Assembly (NCBI RefSeq): GCF_022647665.1
Contig: NZ_CP071872.1
Coordinates: 3,100,001 to 3,164,000 of the forward strand
Direction of reading: 5' to 3'
DNA from: Streptomyces formicae
Lineage (GTDB): Bacteria; Actinomycetota; Actinomycetes; Streptomycetales; Streptomycetaceae
Length of the DNA: 64,000 nucleotides
Part shown: positions 16,107 through 24,443 of the stretch, piece by piece
Numbering within the stretch: the first letter of the stretch is position 1
Layout: each line of letters opens with the position of its first letter
Position numbers and translations under genes: made by a program
Notes under the pieces: generated by a model
What the model saw: only the letters and a program-made list of their open reading frames with translations
What the model was told of the DNA's origin: nothing
Database searches by the model: none

Positions 16107-18632
16107 ATGAGCACACTCCTGGTGCCACGTTCGATCCGGGCGAAGATCGTCTGTCTGCTGATGGTCCCAGCCGTCTCCCTGATGGCGCTGTGGGCCTTCG
16201 CCACCGTCACCACCGCACGCAGCGTCTCGGAACTGAGCCAGTACAAAGAAGCCAACGCCACCCTCCTGAAGCCCGTGGACTCGCTCGTCGCAGCCGTGCA
16301 GTCCGAACGGTCCGCCGCACTGCGCCACATCGCCGCACCCAGTGACGAACGCGCCGAGAACCTGGCCGAGCGGGAGAAGGACACCGACGCGGCCGCCGCC
16401 GCGCTCCGCCGCGGGGTCCGGGCGAGCAGCCTGGACCCCGACGCTTCCGGTGCTGCCCTCGCCAGCCGCACCGACCTGCTGCTGACCGGCATCGACGGCC
16501 TCGGGACGCTGCGCAAGCAGCTGCGCGGCCGCGACGCCAGGTGGCAGGACGCCTACGACGCCTACAACGCCATGATCGGCCGGGCCTTCGCCATGCAGGG
16601 CTCCCTCGCCGGCATGCACGCGCCCGACACGGCGTCGGCGGCACGCGTCGTCCTCGAACTGGCGCGGGCCCGGGAGATGGTCGCCCGCGAGGACGCGCTG
16701 ATGGGCGCTGCGCAGACGGCCGGCCGCATCACCCAGGGGCAGTACCTGGAGTTCGCCGGTGCCGTCCACACCCAGCGGCAGCTCCTCGCCGCCTCCGTGG
16801 ACGAACTGCGGCCCGCCGACGCCGCCGCCTACCGCGGGATCCTCACCGGTGACGCGATGCGCGACCTGCGGGCCGTCGAGGACCGGCTGCGCCGTGAGGG
16901 CAACGCCGAGGACGCCGGGCCCGCGGCCGCGTCCGCCGGCTGGAGCACCCCCGCCGGGGACGTCCTCCAGCAGCTCGCACTCGCGCAGGAGCAGGCGAGC
17001 ACGGGGGCCGCCGACAGCGCGGAGCCGCTCTCGTTCGACGTACTCGGCGGCTCCGGCGTCGCCGTGGTTCTCGGTCTCGCGGGCGTGGTGCTCTCGCTGG
17101 TGATCTCGGTCAGGATCGGCCGGGGCCTGGTGGTCGAACTGATCGACCTGCGCAACTCCGCGCTCCGGCTGGCCGGACGCGAACTGCCCAGGACCATCGC
17201 GGAACTCCACGCCGGCAAGCCCGTCGACATCGACTCCGTCGCACCGCTGCGCGCGCACCGCGACGACGAGGTCGGCCAGGTGGGCTCCGCGCTGGTGGCC
17301 GTCCACCGGGCCGCGGTCAGCGCCGCCGCCGAGCGGGCCGAGGTCCTGCACGGCATCTCCGGGGTGTACGTCAACCTCGCCCGCCGCAGCCAGGCCCTGC
17401 TGCACCGCCAACTGGCCCTGCTGGACACCATGGAGCGCCGCAACGAGGATCCGGCCGAGCTGGAGGACCTCTTCCGGCTCGACCATCTGACGACCCGGAT
17501 GCGCCGCCACGCGGAGAGCCTCATCATCCTCTCCGGCGCGGCACCGGGGCGCGGCTGGCGGCACGCCGTACCGCTCATGGACGTCATCCGCGCCGCCGTC
17601 TCCGAGGTCGAGGACTTCGACCGGGTGGAGATCGCGGAGGTGCCCGACGTCCGGCTGCCCGGCGTGGCCGTCGCCGACCTGACGCACCTCCTCGCCGAAC
17701 TCGTCGAGAACGCGACGGTGTTCTCACCTCCGCACACCAGGGTGCGGGTGTCCGCGGAACGCGTCGGGTCCGGCATCGCCCTGGAGATCGAGGACCGCGG
17801 ACTCGGCATGGACCGGGCCGCACTCGCAGAGGCCAACCGGCGCATCGAGGACACGGAACGGATCGACCTGCTCGACAGCGGCCAGCTGGGCCTGTTCGTG
17901 GTGAACCGGCTCGCCCACCGCCTGGACGTACGGGTGGCCCTGAGGCCGTCGGTGTACGGAGGCGTCGTCGCCGTCGTCCTGCTCGCCGGGCAGGTGGCCG
18001 GCGAGGCGATCGAGGACGCCGCCGATCCCACGGACCGGGAACCGGCCCCCGAGACGCTCGCGGGCCTGCCCCGCCGGGGCGCGAGCGTTCCCCGCCAGGC
18101 GACCTCCGCCGACAGGGATCGGGACCGGGACCGGGACCGGGCGGACGCGGCCCCGGCGGTGACGGCCTCGGCGGACCGAGAGGCCGCGGCCGGCAGCCCG
18201 GCGACCGAAGCCCCGGCGGACTCGGCCCGGTCGGGCGCAGCTCGGTCGGCCGCGCTTCGGTCGGTCACAGCCCGATCGGACGCGCCCCGGGCCGAACCAG
18301 CCGCCCCGGCCGCTCCGATCCTGGTCCGTGCACTGGGCGAGCCGTCCCGCCGCACCGGCGCACCGGGCCCGGCCGCCGGTGACCCCCCACCGCCCACCGG
18401 CCGGGCCGAACTGCCCCGTCGCGTACGCCAGGCGGGCCCGGCGCCCGGCCTGGAGGACGAGGGCGAACCGTACGAGCCGCCGTCGGCGGGGACCGGGAGA
18501 ACCCCCGAGCAGGCCCGCGCCACCATGGCGTCCTTCCGCGCGGGCTGGACGCGCGGCAGGACCGCCAGGACGGCACCGCGGCCGCAGGGGCAGAGCGAGA
18601 ACGATTCAGCAGGCGAAGGAGAGAGCCGATGA
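16107..18632 (+). CDS. cvnA: Conservon sensor histidine kinase (CvnA type)
   Basis: The membrane kinase-like component of a conservon, a four-gene signalling unit resembling a eukaryotic G-protein-coupled system. From the ATG at 16107 (GAGG upstream) it has 841 residues. There is a first membrane helix near residue 20, a nitrate/nitrite-sensing-type extracytoplasmic helical region (about 45-290), a second helix (GSGVAVVLGLAGVVLSLVIS), and a HAMP-like linker. An ATPase domain follows, with the N-box LLAELVENATVFSPP and IEDRGLGMD. The dimerisation segment LARRSQALLHRQLALLD lacks a canonical phospho-acceptor His block. The tail after about residue 640 is disordered and Pro/Arg-rich, with an RDRDRD run. 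The stop overlaps the next gene (ATGA). Confidence 0.9.
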   Translation: MSTLLVPRSIRAKIVCLLMVPAVSLMALWAFATVTTARSVSELSQYKEANATLLKPVDSLVAAVQSERSAALRHIAAPSDERAENLAEREKDTDAAAAALRRGVRASSLDPDASGAALASRTDLLLTGIDGLGTLRKQLRGRDARWQDAYDAYNAMIGRAFAMQGSLAGMHAPDTASAARVVLELARAREMVAREDALMGAAQTAGRITQGQYLEFAGAVHTQRQLLAASVDELRPADAAAYRGILTGDAMRDLRAVEDRLRREGNAEDAGPAAASAGWSTPAGDVLQQLALAQEQASTGAADSAEPLSFDVLGGSGVAVVLGLAGVVLSLVISVRIGRGLVVELIDLRNSALRLAGRELPRTIAELHAGKPVDIDSVAPLRAHRDDEVGQVGSALVAVHRAAVSAAAERAEVLHGISGVYVNLARRSQALLHRQLALLDTMERRNEDPAELEDLFRLDHLTTRMRRHAESLIILSGAAPGRGWRHAVPLMDVIRAAVSEVEDFDRVEIAEVPDVRLPGVAVADLTHLLAELVENATVFSPPHTRVRVSAERVGSGIALEIEDRGLGMDRAALAEANRRIEDTERIDLLDSGQLGLFVVNRLAHRLDVRVALRPSVYGGVVAVVLLAGQVAGEAIEDAADPTDREPAPETLAGLPRRGASVPRQATSADRDRDRDRDRADAAPAVTASADREAAAGSPATEAPADSARSGAARSAALRSVTARSDAPRAEPAAPAAPILVRALGEPSRRTGAPGPAAGDPPPPTGRAELPRRVRQAGPAPGLEDEGEPYEPPSAGTGRTPEQARATMASFRAGWTRGRTARTAPRPQGQSENDSAGEGESR

Positions 18633-19057
18633 CCGCCAGCCCCCACCGTTCCGGTGACCTGAACTGGCTACTGGAGGAACTGGTCGCCCAGGTTGCCGAG
18701 GTCAAGCACGCGGTCGTGCTCTCCGGCGACGGCCTCCCGGTCGGCACGTCGAAGGAGCTGACCCGGGACGACGGAGAGCGGTTCGCCGCGATCGCCTCCG
18801 GCTTCCACAGCCTCGCCAAGGGCACCGGTCGCCACTTCAGGGCGGGCAGGGTCGTGCAGACCCTGGTCGAGCTGGAGGACGGCTTCCTCTTCGTCGTCGC
18901 TGCAGGCGAGGGCTCCTGCCTCGCGGTGTTCAGCGACGCGGATGCCGATGTCGGCCTGGTCGCGTACGAGATGGCCCGGCTGGTCAAGCGGGTCGGTGCC
19001 CACCTCGGCACTCCAGCGCGCGGCGAGACCGGTGTGACGTCACGCGTCCATGACTGA
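18629..19057 (+). CDS. cvnB: Conservon roadblock/LC7 protein (CvnB type)
   Basis: A 142-residue roadblock/LC7 domain protein. The core runs LNWLLEELVAQVAEVKHAVV, SGDGLPVGTS, a FHSLAKGTGRHF helix and VELEDGFLFVVAAGEG. In conservons this protein is the presumed regulator of the GTPase CvnD, by analogy with MglB. It overlaps the kinase gene by 4 bp and the next gene by 8 bp, so the four genes are tightly co-translated. Confidence 0.92.
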   Translation: MTASPHRSGDLNWLLEELVAQVAEVKHAVVLSGDGLPVGTSKELTRDDGERFAAIASGFHSLAKGTGRHFRAGRVVQTLVELEDGFLFVVAAGEGSCLAVFSDADADVGLVAYEMARLVKRVGAHLGTPARGETGVTSRVHD

Positions 19058-19427
19058 CGCCGACCGTCGCTGGTACGACGAGGAGGCGGGCCCGCTGGTG
19101 CGCCTCTACGCGGTGACCGCCGGGCGGGCCCGGCCCGGCGGTGAGCGCCTCGATCTGATGACCGTCATCCACGCCGTGCCGCCGGACGCCGGCGGCGACC
19201 CGGTGCTCTCGCCCGAGCAGACGGCGATCCTCCGGCTGTGCAGCCCCCGCCCGCACCCGGTGGCCGACATCGCGTCCGACTCCGGACTGCCGCTGACCGT
19301 CGTACGGGTGCTGCTCGGCGATCTGCTGGAAGCCGGCCTGATCCGGGCCACCCCGCCGGTCCCGCCGGCCCAACTCCCCGAAGCACGCATCCTCAGGAGA
19401 GTGATCGATGGACTCCGAGCCCTCTGA
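19050..19427 (+). CDS. cvnC: Conservon DUF742 protein (CvnC type)
   Basis: A 125-residue DUF742 protein with a winged-helix-like centre: LSPEQTAILRLC, PVADIASDSGLPLTVVRVLL and DLLEAGLI. It opens with the family hallmark RWYDEEAGPLVRLYAVTAGR. In characterised conservons it forms part of the complex with the roadblock protein and GTPase; its biochemical activity is not settled. The start lies inside the roadblock gene, and the end overlaps the GTPase gene by 20 bp. Confidence 0.92.
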   Translation: MTDADRRWYDEEAGPLVRLYAVTAGRARPGGERLDLMTVIHAVPPDAGGDPVLSPEQTAILRLCSPRPHPVADIASDSGLPLTVVRVLLGDLLEAGLIRATPPVPPAQLPEARILRRVIDGLRAL

Positions 19428-20052
19428 CGCGCCCGCGCCGTCGCCCACTGACGCCCCGGCGCCGGCGCCGGCCGACGTGCCCGCGTCCTTCGTCGCCCTC
19501 AAAATCCTCGTGGCCGGGGGTTTCGGGGTCGGCAAGACCACGTTCGTGGGCAGCGTGAGCGAGATCCGGCCGCTGAACACGGAGGAGGTGCTGACCGAGG
19601 CCGGCCGGTCGGACGACCGGCTGGACGGGATCGCCGACAAGCGCACGACCACCGTGGCGCTGGACTTCGGCCGGATCACCCTCGGCGAGGACCTGGCGCT
19701 GTACCTGTTCGGCACGCCGGGCCAGGACCGGTTCTGGTTCCTTTGGGACGAGCTCGCCGGCGGTGCCCTGGGCGCGGTCGTGCTCGCCGACACGCGGCGG
19801 CTGCCCGACTGCTTCCCGGCGGTCGACTACTTCGAGCGGCGCCGGCTGCCGTTCGTCGTGGCCGTCAACTGCTTCGACGGCGCTCGCGACTACAGCGCCA
19901 CCGAGGTGGCGACGGCGCTGGACCTCGCCCCGGGAACGCCGGTGGTGCTGTGCGATGCGCGTCGTCGCGAGTCGGGGAAGGAGGTGCTGATCACACTGAT
20001 CGAACTGGCCGGCGGCTTCGCGGCGCCCGACGCGGCGGCGGAGCCGGTATGA
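19408..20052 (+). CDS. cvnD: Conservon small GTPase (CvnD type)
   Basis: A Ras/MglA-like GTPase of 214 residues with an extra Ala/Pro-rich N-terminus (about residues 1-28). Motifs are the P-loop GGFGVGKTTFVGS, switch I KRTTTVALDFGRI, and Walker B/G3 LFGTPGQDRFWF. NCFDG occupies the G4 position, where classical GTPases have NKxD, as is usual for conservon GTPases. It closes the operon. Together with the kinase, roadblock and DUF742 proteins it would relay a membrane signal to an unknown output; several conservons affect development and antibiotic production. Confidence 0.93.
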   Translation: MDSEPSDAPAPSPTDAPAPAPADVPASFVALKILVAGGFGVGKTTFVGSVSEIRPLNTEEVLTEAGRSDDRLDGIADKRTTTVALDFGRITLGEDLALYLFGTPGQDRFWFLWDELAGGALGAVVLADTRRLPDCFPAVDYFERRRLPFVVAVNCFDGARDYSATEVATALDLAPGTPVVLCDARRRESGKEVLITLIELAGGFAAPDAAAEPV

Positions 20053-20170
20053 GGGGAGCCCCGGGGCGCGGCAGGGCAGCCTGTGTGACGGGTGCCCCGG
20101 GGCGCGGTCTTGTGGTGAGGCCCGGAAGGTCTGGACAAACTCGCTCGCCGGTGCTGTCGTAACGGGATAG

Positions 20171-20184
20171 TGAGAGCGCTCTCA
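20171..20184. promoter_or_regulatory. Perfect palindrome TGAGAGCGCTCTCA
   Basis: A 14-bp perfect palindrome of the LacI-family type lies 49 bp before the protease start codon, probably at its promoter. It differs by one base from the box upstream of the GH16 gene. Confidence 0.65.
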
Positions 20185-20232
20185 ACAGCTGGTGTTCCAC
20201 CCCCACTTCATCGGACAGCCGAAGGGTGCACC

Positions 20233-21642
20233 ATGATGAGACACACACCGGGAGACAGGCCCGGCTTACGCGTCGGCCTCTCCGCTCTGCTCGTCCTCGG
20301 CACGTGGGGCGGCGCCGCCACTCGCCCCTGCCGCGGCCGGGACCCCCACACCCGAGCCTGCCTCGCCAGGGCTGCTCGCCGCCATGCAGCGGGACCTGGG
20401 GCTGACCGAGCCCCAGGCGCGCGAGCGGCTCGCGCGGGAGAAGGCCGCGTTCGCCGTCGAGGAGAAGGCGGAGCGCGCGGCAGGCTCCTCGTACGCCGGA
20501 TCGTGGTTCGACGCGGACAGCGGGAAACTGACCGTCGCCGTGTCGGACCGTCAGAAGGCCGATGCCGTACGGGACACCGGTGCCGCGGTCCGGATCGTCC
20601 GGCACAGTGCCGCACAACTCGACGCCGCCAGGAAGCGCATCGACGCGCTGGGCGCACCGGCAGGGGTGAGCAACTGGTACGTCGACCCCGAGGCCAACAC
20701 GGTCGTCGTCGGCGTCGTCGAGAGCAAGCAGAAGGACCCGCGCGTCCGCGCCTTTCTGGACCGCGCCCAGGGGGCCGGCCCCGTGAGGGCCGAGACCGTA
20801 CCGCAGGCGCCGGTCACCCACGCCGCGGGGGTCGTCGGCGGCGACCCGTACTGCACGGGCAACGTCCGCTGCTCCATAGGCTTTTCGGTGCACGGCGGAT
20901 TCGTCACGGCCGGGCACTGCGGCGGCCCCGGCAGCTTCGTGCGCGGCTGGGACGGCTCCGACATGGGCTGGTTCCAGGGCTCCTCCTTCCCCGGCGACGA
21001 CTTTAGGGCCTGTCGTTCGGATCTTGCCGGGCTCGCGTGCCCTGGCACGCACATCTGCCGCTCCCCCTGGGCCCTGCGGGCCCGGGAGGTGCCCCCAGTC
21101 GTCAGTCGCCAATGTCCCCCGTAGCCCTTCGGGCACGGGAGGTGCCCCCACCGCAGTGGCTTCTTCCTCCGCCTTGCAGCTGCACGCACCGCTGTGACAT
21201 CAGCCGCTCCGCGGCGGGCCGCTCCCTGATCCGGCCTGATCCAAACGACAGGCCCTACGCCTGGGTGAGCACCGGCTACGGCTGGTGGACCGTGCCCGTC
21301 GTGCTCGGCTGGGGCACCACGTCGGACCAGCTCGTCCGCGGCTCCTGGGAGGCGCCGGTCGGCACGTCGATCTGCCGCTCGGGCTCGACCACCCACTGGC
21401 ACTGCGGCACGGTCCTCGGCCGGAACGAGACCGTCAACTACCAGCAGGGCGCGGTCCACGAGATGGTCAGGACGGACGTCTGCGCCGAGGGCGGTGACTC
21501 GGGCGGGTCGTTCATCAGCGGCGACCAGGCCCAGGGAGTGACCTCCGGCGGCTGGGGCAACTGCAGCTCGGGCGGGAACACCTGGTTCCAGCCGGTCAAC
21601 GAGATCCTCGGCCGGTACGGGCTGACCCTGCACACCGCATGA
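20233..21642 (+). pseudogene. Secreted streptogrisin/alpha-lytic-type serine protease, interrupted by a MITE
   Basis: The remains of a family S1 secreted protease with an alpha-lytic-type propeptide. The start (ATG 20233, GAAGGG site) begins a signal peptide that shifts frame near 20306 (one extra base), then continues as APAAAGTPTPEPASPGLLAA and the propeptide (DLGLTEPQARERLAREKAA). The protease domain has the catalytic His in GFVTAGHCGG and the Asp in FPGDD. There a 250-bp element (21006-21255) cuts the gene. Coding resumes as YAWVSTGYGWW and carries the catalytic Ser in CAEGGDSGGSF. Removing the element restores the family pattern GDD-YAWV apart from two extra T's on the left flank. As it stands the gene cannot make an active protease. 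Confidence 0.88.
21006..21255. mobile_element. 250-bp MITE, copy 1 (inside the protease gene)
   Basis: The ends form an 18-bp terminal inverted repeat (GGGCCTGTCGTTCGGATC at the left; the right end is its complement with one mismatch) flanked by TA on both sides (21004-21005 and 21256-21257). TA flanks are the target duplication of IS630/Tc1-mariner transposases. No transposase is encoded. By eye it differs from copy 2 at only seven positions over 250 bases, all transitions and no indels, so both moved recently. Confidence 0.9.
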
Positions 21643-21691
21643 CACCGCCGCGCGGCTGCCGGCGGGGGCAGCCGCGCGGCGCGTCAGCGGA

Positions 21692-21908
21692 TCACGGCGT
21701 CGTGCAGCCGAGCGTGCCGTCCTCGGCGCCCCTGATCAGCGCCGCGTGGGCCGCCCTCAGCCGACCCGCATCGGCCTTGAGCACCTTGCGGTCGTGCGTC
21801 AGCAGGCCGTTCAACTCGCCCTCCAGGTCGGTGATCTGGGTGTACACCACGCCGTTGCCGCCGTACTCGCCGCTGACCAGGGCCCGCCGCCCGTCGGGGG
21901 CGGGGAGC
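21692..21908 (-). pseudogene. Remnant of a GH2-type glycoside hydrolase C-terminus
   Basis: Reading to a TGA at 21692, this strand encodes RRALVSGEYGG and then VVYTQITDLEGELNGLLTHD, followed by a basic helical tail ending GCTTP. The VYTQ-x-TD-x-EGE-x-NGLLTYDR block is typical of the C-terminal end of the TIM barrel in actinobacterial GH2 proteins. There is no start or upstream catalytic domain, and residues expected between the two motifs appear deleted. It lies between the broken protease and the DUF1996 gene. Confidence 0.6.
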
Positions 21909-21938
21909 CGGGCGCTCGGGGCTCGGCCGAAGCCGGCT

Positions 21939-24026
21939 TCACCGCCGACGGGCACCCTCACGGCCCTTGCCCATCCGGAGGAGCACCATGCCCGCGACGA
22001 GCAGCAGGGCTCCGGCCGCGGAGGGCCACAGCCGGGCGCCTGTGGAGGCGAGCCCGCCCCCCGGTTCTGCGGCCTGCGGCTCGCCGGCGCTGTTCGCCGC
22101 AGGACCGTTCCCACCGGACTCCGGCGTGCTCTGCGCGCCGGGTGTGGCGGCGTCGGCCCCCGCCACCGCGGCCTTCGGCTCCTCCACGTCTGGCACGGCG
22201 GCACCCGAACCGGCCTCGTCCTCGGGCTTCTGCGCCTCGTGGGCCGAGTCCGGTGCGCGCTGCGCACGTGGAGTGGCGGCATCCGCCACGGGCGCGGCTT
22301 TCGGCTCCTGCGCCTTGGGGGTGGAGGCACCGGGGCCGGTCTCCTCCTCCGGCTCCTGTTCGTCGACGGAGGGGTCCGGCGTGACCTCGTCGGAGGGGTC
22401 CGGCGCCTCCGGCAGGTCGGTGGGACCGCCACCGGAGCCGTTCCCGTCACCGGGCACCTCCCCGTCACCGGGCTCCTCCCCGTTGCCGGGCTCCTCCCCG
22501 TTGCCGGGGGGAGGGGCGCCCTGGTCGTCGGGGCCGCACGTGCGTCCCTCGTTGATGCAGTCGACCAGCTCCCGCATGAGGTCGTCGTCGAAGACGTTGA
22601 TGAAGTCGCCGTGGTCAGTGATCGGCTTGTGCAACTGCTCGGGGAAGGAGTCGACTGCGAAGACGCTGGGGTTGTCCCCGCCGAAGGCCGGCGGCGGTAC
22701 GTCGTAGACGATGCGCTGCACGAGCTGTGGAATGGCCCGGAAGCCGTTCTGGCAGCCGCCGTTCTCGTCCGCGAAGGCGACATGGGTGCGATGGTTCGCA
22801 CTGTCGGTGTTCTGACCGTCCCAGCAGCTCTGGAACTTGAAGGTGCGGACCACCTGACTGCCCTCGGGGCAGATCGGGTACTTGTCCTTCAGCTGCCGGT
22901 CCTCGAATCCGGTGCAGCTCCAGGACGCATTGGCATTCGCGTCCCCGTTGACGAAGGCCTTGGCGTCACCGGTGATGATCCGAAGGAAACGCGGCATGGC
23001 CGTCACCCTGCTGACCGGACTTCCCACGAAATTCAGTGTGACCTGGGCCGGGGTCTGGATCTCTCCGACGTTCTGGTCATTGCCGCCGCCGTCGGCGTTC
23101 GCATCGTTCTCGTCCTGCCCGTTCTGCAGTCGCAGCACCGGCCAGTAGTAAGTCGACTTGTCGCCCTGATTACGGCAGGTGGTCTCGCCGTTGGCGAGGT
23201 CGTCGTCGCTCGCGAAAGCGTCGTTGGCCTGGTTGCCGACGTAGTCGTGCATATGGTGTGCGCCGTTGCTGACACCAGGGGCGACGATGACGTTGTCCGG
23301 GTTGAACTTGCCGTTCGCGTTGACGCCGCAGTCGGTGGTGAAGGTGCCCCGGGAGGCGCCGCGGCGGTTGCGGGGCGTGCTGACGTTCGGCTCGACGGAC
23401 TGGATGTCGACGAAGTCGGACGCCTCGGGACCGTTGCCGGCCTGTCCACCGTTGCCGTTGCCGTCCTGGTCGCCGTTGCCCTGGTCGCCGTTCTGAGCGT
23501 CGCCCTCGTCGGTGTCCGCCTCGTCTGCCTCGTCCGCGTCGTCCACCTGCAGGGTGCAGGGTGCCAGCGCATCGAGCCCCTGCGGACGCTCCCCCGACAC
23601 ACGGCCGACGGCGACGGCGATGCGGTCGATGGTCGCCGCGCGCTTGCCCCTCAGCGGCTCGAGGACGGCGTTCCGAGCGAACTGCGGATCCCTGTCGATC
23701 TGCTCCTTCTCGTCCATCAACCGCTGGTACGCATCGGTGATCTGGCTGTCGAGTGCCGCGAGTTCGCGATCGACCTCGGGTCGCGCCGCGTCCGGCACCT
23801 CCGGCAGCCCGTTGGCGACTTCAGGGCACTTGATGGTGGAAGCGGCGGATCCGGCACTCCGGGTCTGGTTCTGCTGTTGCTCACCGCCGGGCCGGGAGCC
23901 CCAGCCTTCGCCGGCGGAGGCATAGGAGTCGACCGCGATGAGAGCACCCCCGCCCAGCATCAGGGCGATCGAGGCAGCGAAGACTCTGCTGCCTCGTCTT
24001 GAGCGTCTTCTCGCTGAATATCCCAT
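21939..24026 (-). CDS. LASTG (class E sortase) cell-wall-anchored DUF1996 protein
   Basis: A 695-residue exported protein. An Arg-rich signal peptide (MGYSARRRSRRGSR plus a hydrophobic helix) is followed by a helical region (about 65-150) and an Asp/Gly/Asn-rich low-complexity stretch. A DUF1996 domain (about 205-480) follows, with GAHHMHDYVGN, STYYWPVLRL, CPEGSQVVRTFKFQSCWDG and HRTHVAFAD. A long Pro/Glu/Ala stalk with GEEPGNGEEPGDG repeats leads to a sorting signal: LASTG, a hydrophobic helix, and RMGKGREGARRR. LAxTG is the class E sortase motif, so the protein should be covalently fixed to the wall. The function of DUF1996 is unknown. Confidence 0.88.
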   Translation of the reverse strand: MGYSARRRSRRGSRVFAASIALMLGGGALIAVDSYASAGEGWGSRPGGEQQQNQTRSAGSAASTIKCPEVANGLPEVPDAARPEVDRELAALDSQITDAYQRLMDEKEQIDRDPQFARNAVLEPLRGKRAATIDRIAVAVGRVSGERPQGLDALAPCTLQVDDADEADEADTDEGDAQNGDQGNGDQDGNGNGGQAGNGPEASDFVDIQSVEPNVSTPRNRRGASRGTFTTDCGVNANGKFNPDNVIVAPGVSNGAHHMHDYVGNQANDAFASDDDLANGETTCRNQGDKSTYYWPVLRLQNGQDENDANADGGGNDQNVGEIQTPAQVTLNFVGSPVSRVTAMPRFLRIITGDAKAFVNGDANANASWSCTGFEDRQLKDKYPICPEGSQVVRTFKFQSCWDGQNTDSANHRTHVAFADENGGCQNGFRAIPQLVQRIVYDVPPPAFGGDNPSVFAVDSFPEQLHKPITDHGDFINVFDDDLMRELVDCINEGRTCGPDDQGAPPPGNGEEPGNGEEPGDGEVPGDGNGSGGGPTDLPEAPDPSDEVTPDPSVDEQEPEEETGPGASTPKAQEPKAAPVADAATPRAQRAPDSAHEAQKPEDEAGSGAAVPDVEEPKAAVAGADAATPGAQSTPESGGNGPAANSAGEPQAAEPGGGLASTGARLWPSAAGALLLVAGMVLLRMGKGREGARRR

Positions 24027-24215
24027 TCCAACTCCTATGCTTCATCGCCGGTCCGCCCTGAGCCACGGCCGGCAGTGGGGGGAAGCGCTGACCTCCATAC
24101 GGAGGGGAGGGGTGATGTGTTCAGCGTGTGAAGGAGTTCGTGGCAACGTCCGGTGAGACGCCGGTCATCCGAGGCTGACCGGGGAGATGTCCGTCCCGCC
24201 GCCGGCACGGCACGG

Positions 24216-24443
24216 TCAGAGACGGACTGCCCGCCCCAGGGTGCGCAGGACGGTGGTGCCGGCGAGCACCAGCGTGGAGACCGCCGGACCCGCCCATCGC
24301 GTCAGGTCGCGCTGCAGGTCCGGATCCACTTCGATGGTCACCTGGACGTATCTGCTGTGCAGCGTGGCGACCTTGGGGGACCGCCCGGTGCCGTCCCCTC
24401 CGCGCTGCAACGCCGCGCGGTACCTGTCCTTCCGCTCACTCAT
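24216..24443 (-). CDS. Small ParA-partner protein (putative ParB-like)
   Basis: A 75-residue basic protein translated from an ATG that overlaps the stop of the ParA gene (ATGA). The middle, RYVQVTIEVDPDLQRDLTRWA, looks like the strand and helix of a ribbon-helix-helix-type domain, as in small plasmid ParB or Arc-like proteins. The overlap with a ParA ATPase supports a partition function by context only. The sequence alone is too short for firm assignment. Confidence 0.65.
   Translation of the reverse strand: MSERKDRYRAALQRGGDGTGRSPKVATLHSRYVQVTIEVDPDLQRDLTRWAGPAVSTLVLAGTTVLRTLGRAVRL

Noticed and set aside
15021..17687. 888-codon open frame on the minus strand
   Set aside because: It is antisense to the MHYT and kinase genes; it arises from the strong G/C third-position bias. 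It has no ribosome site or known motif.
21006..21255. Complete insertion sequence
   Set aside because: At 250 bp it has no transposase gene; it is a non-autonomous element.
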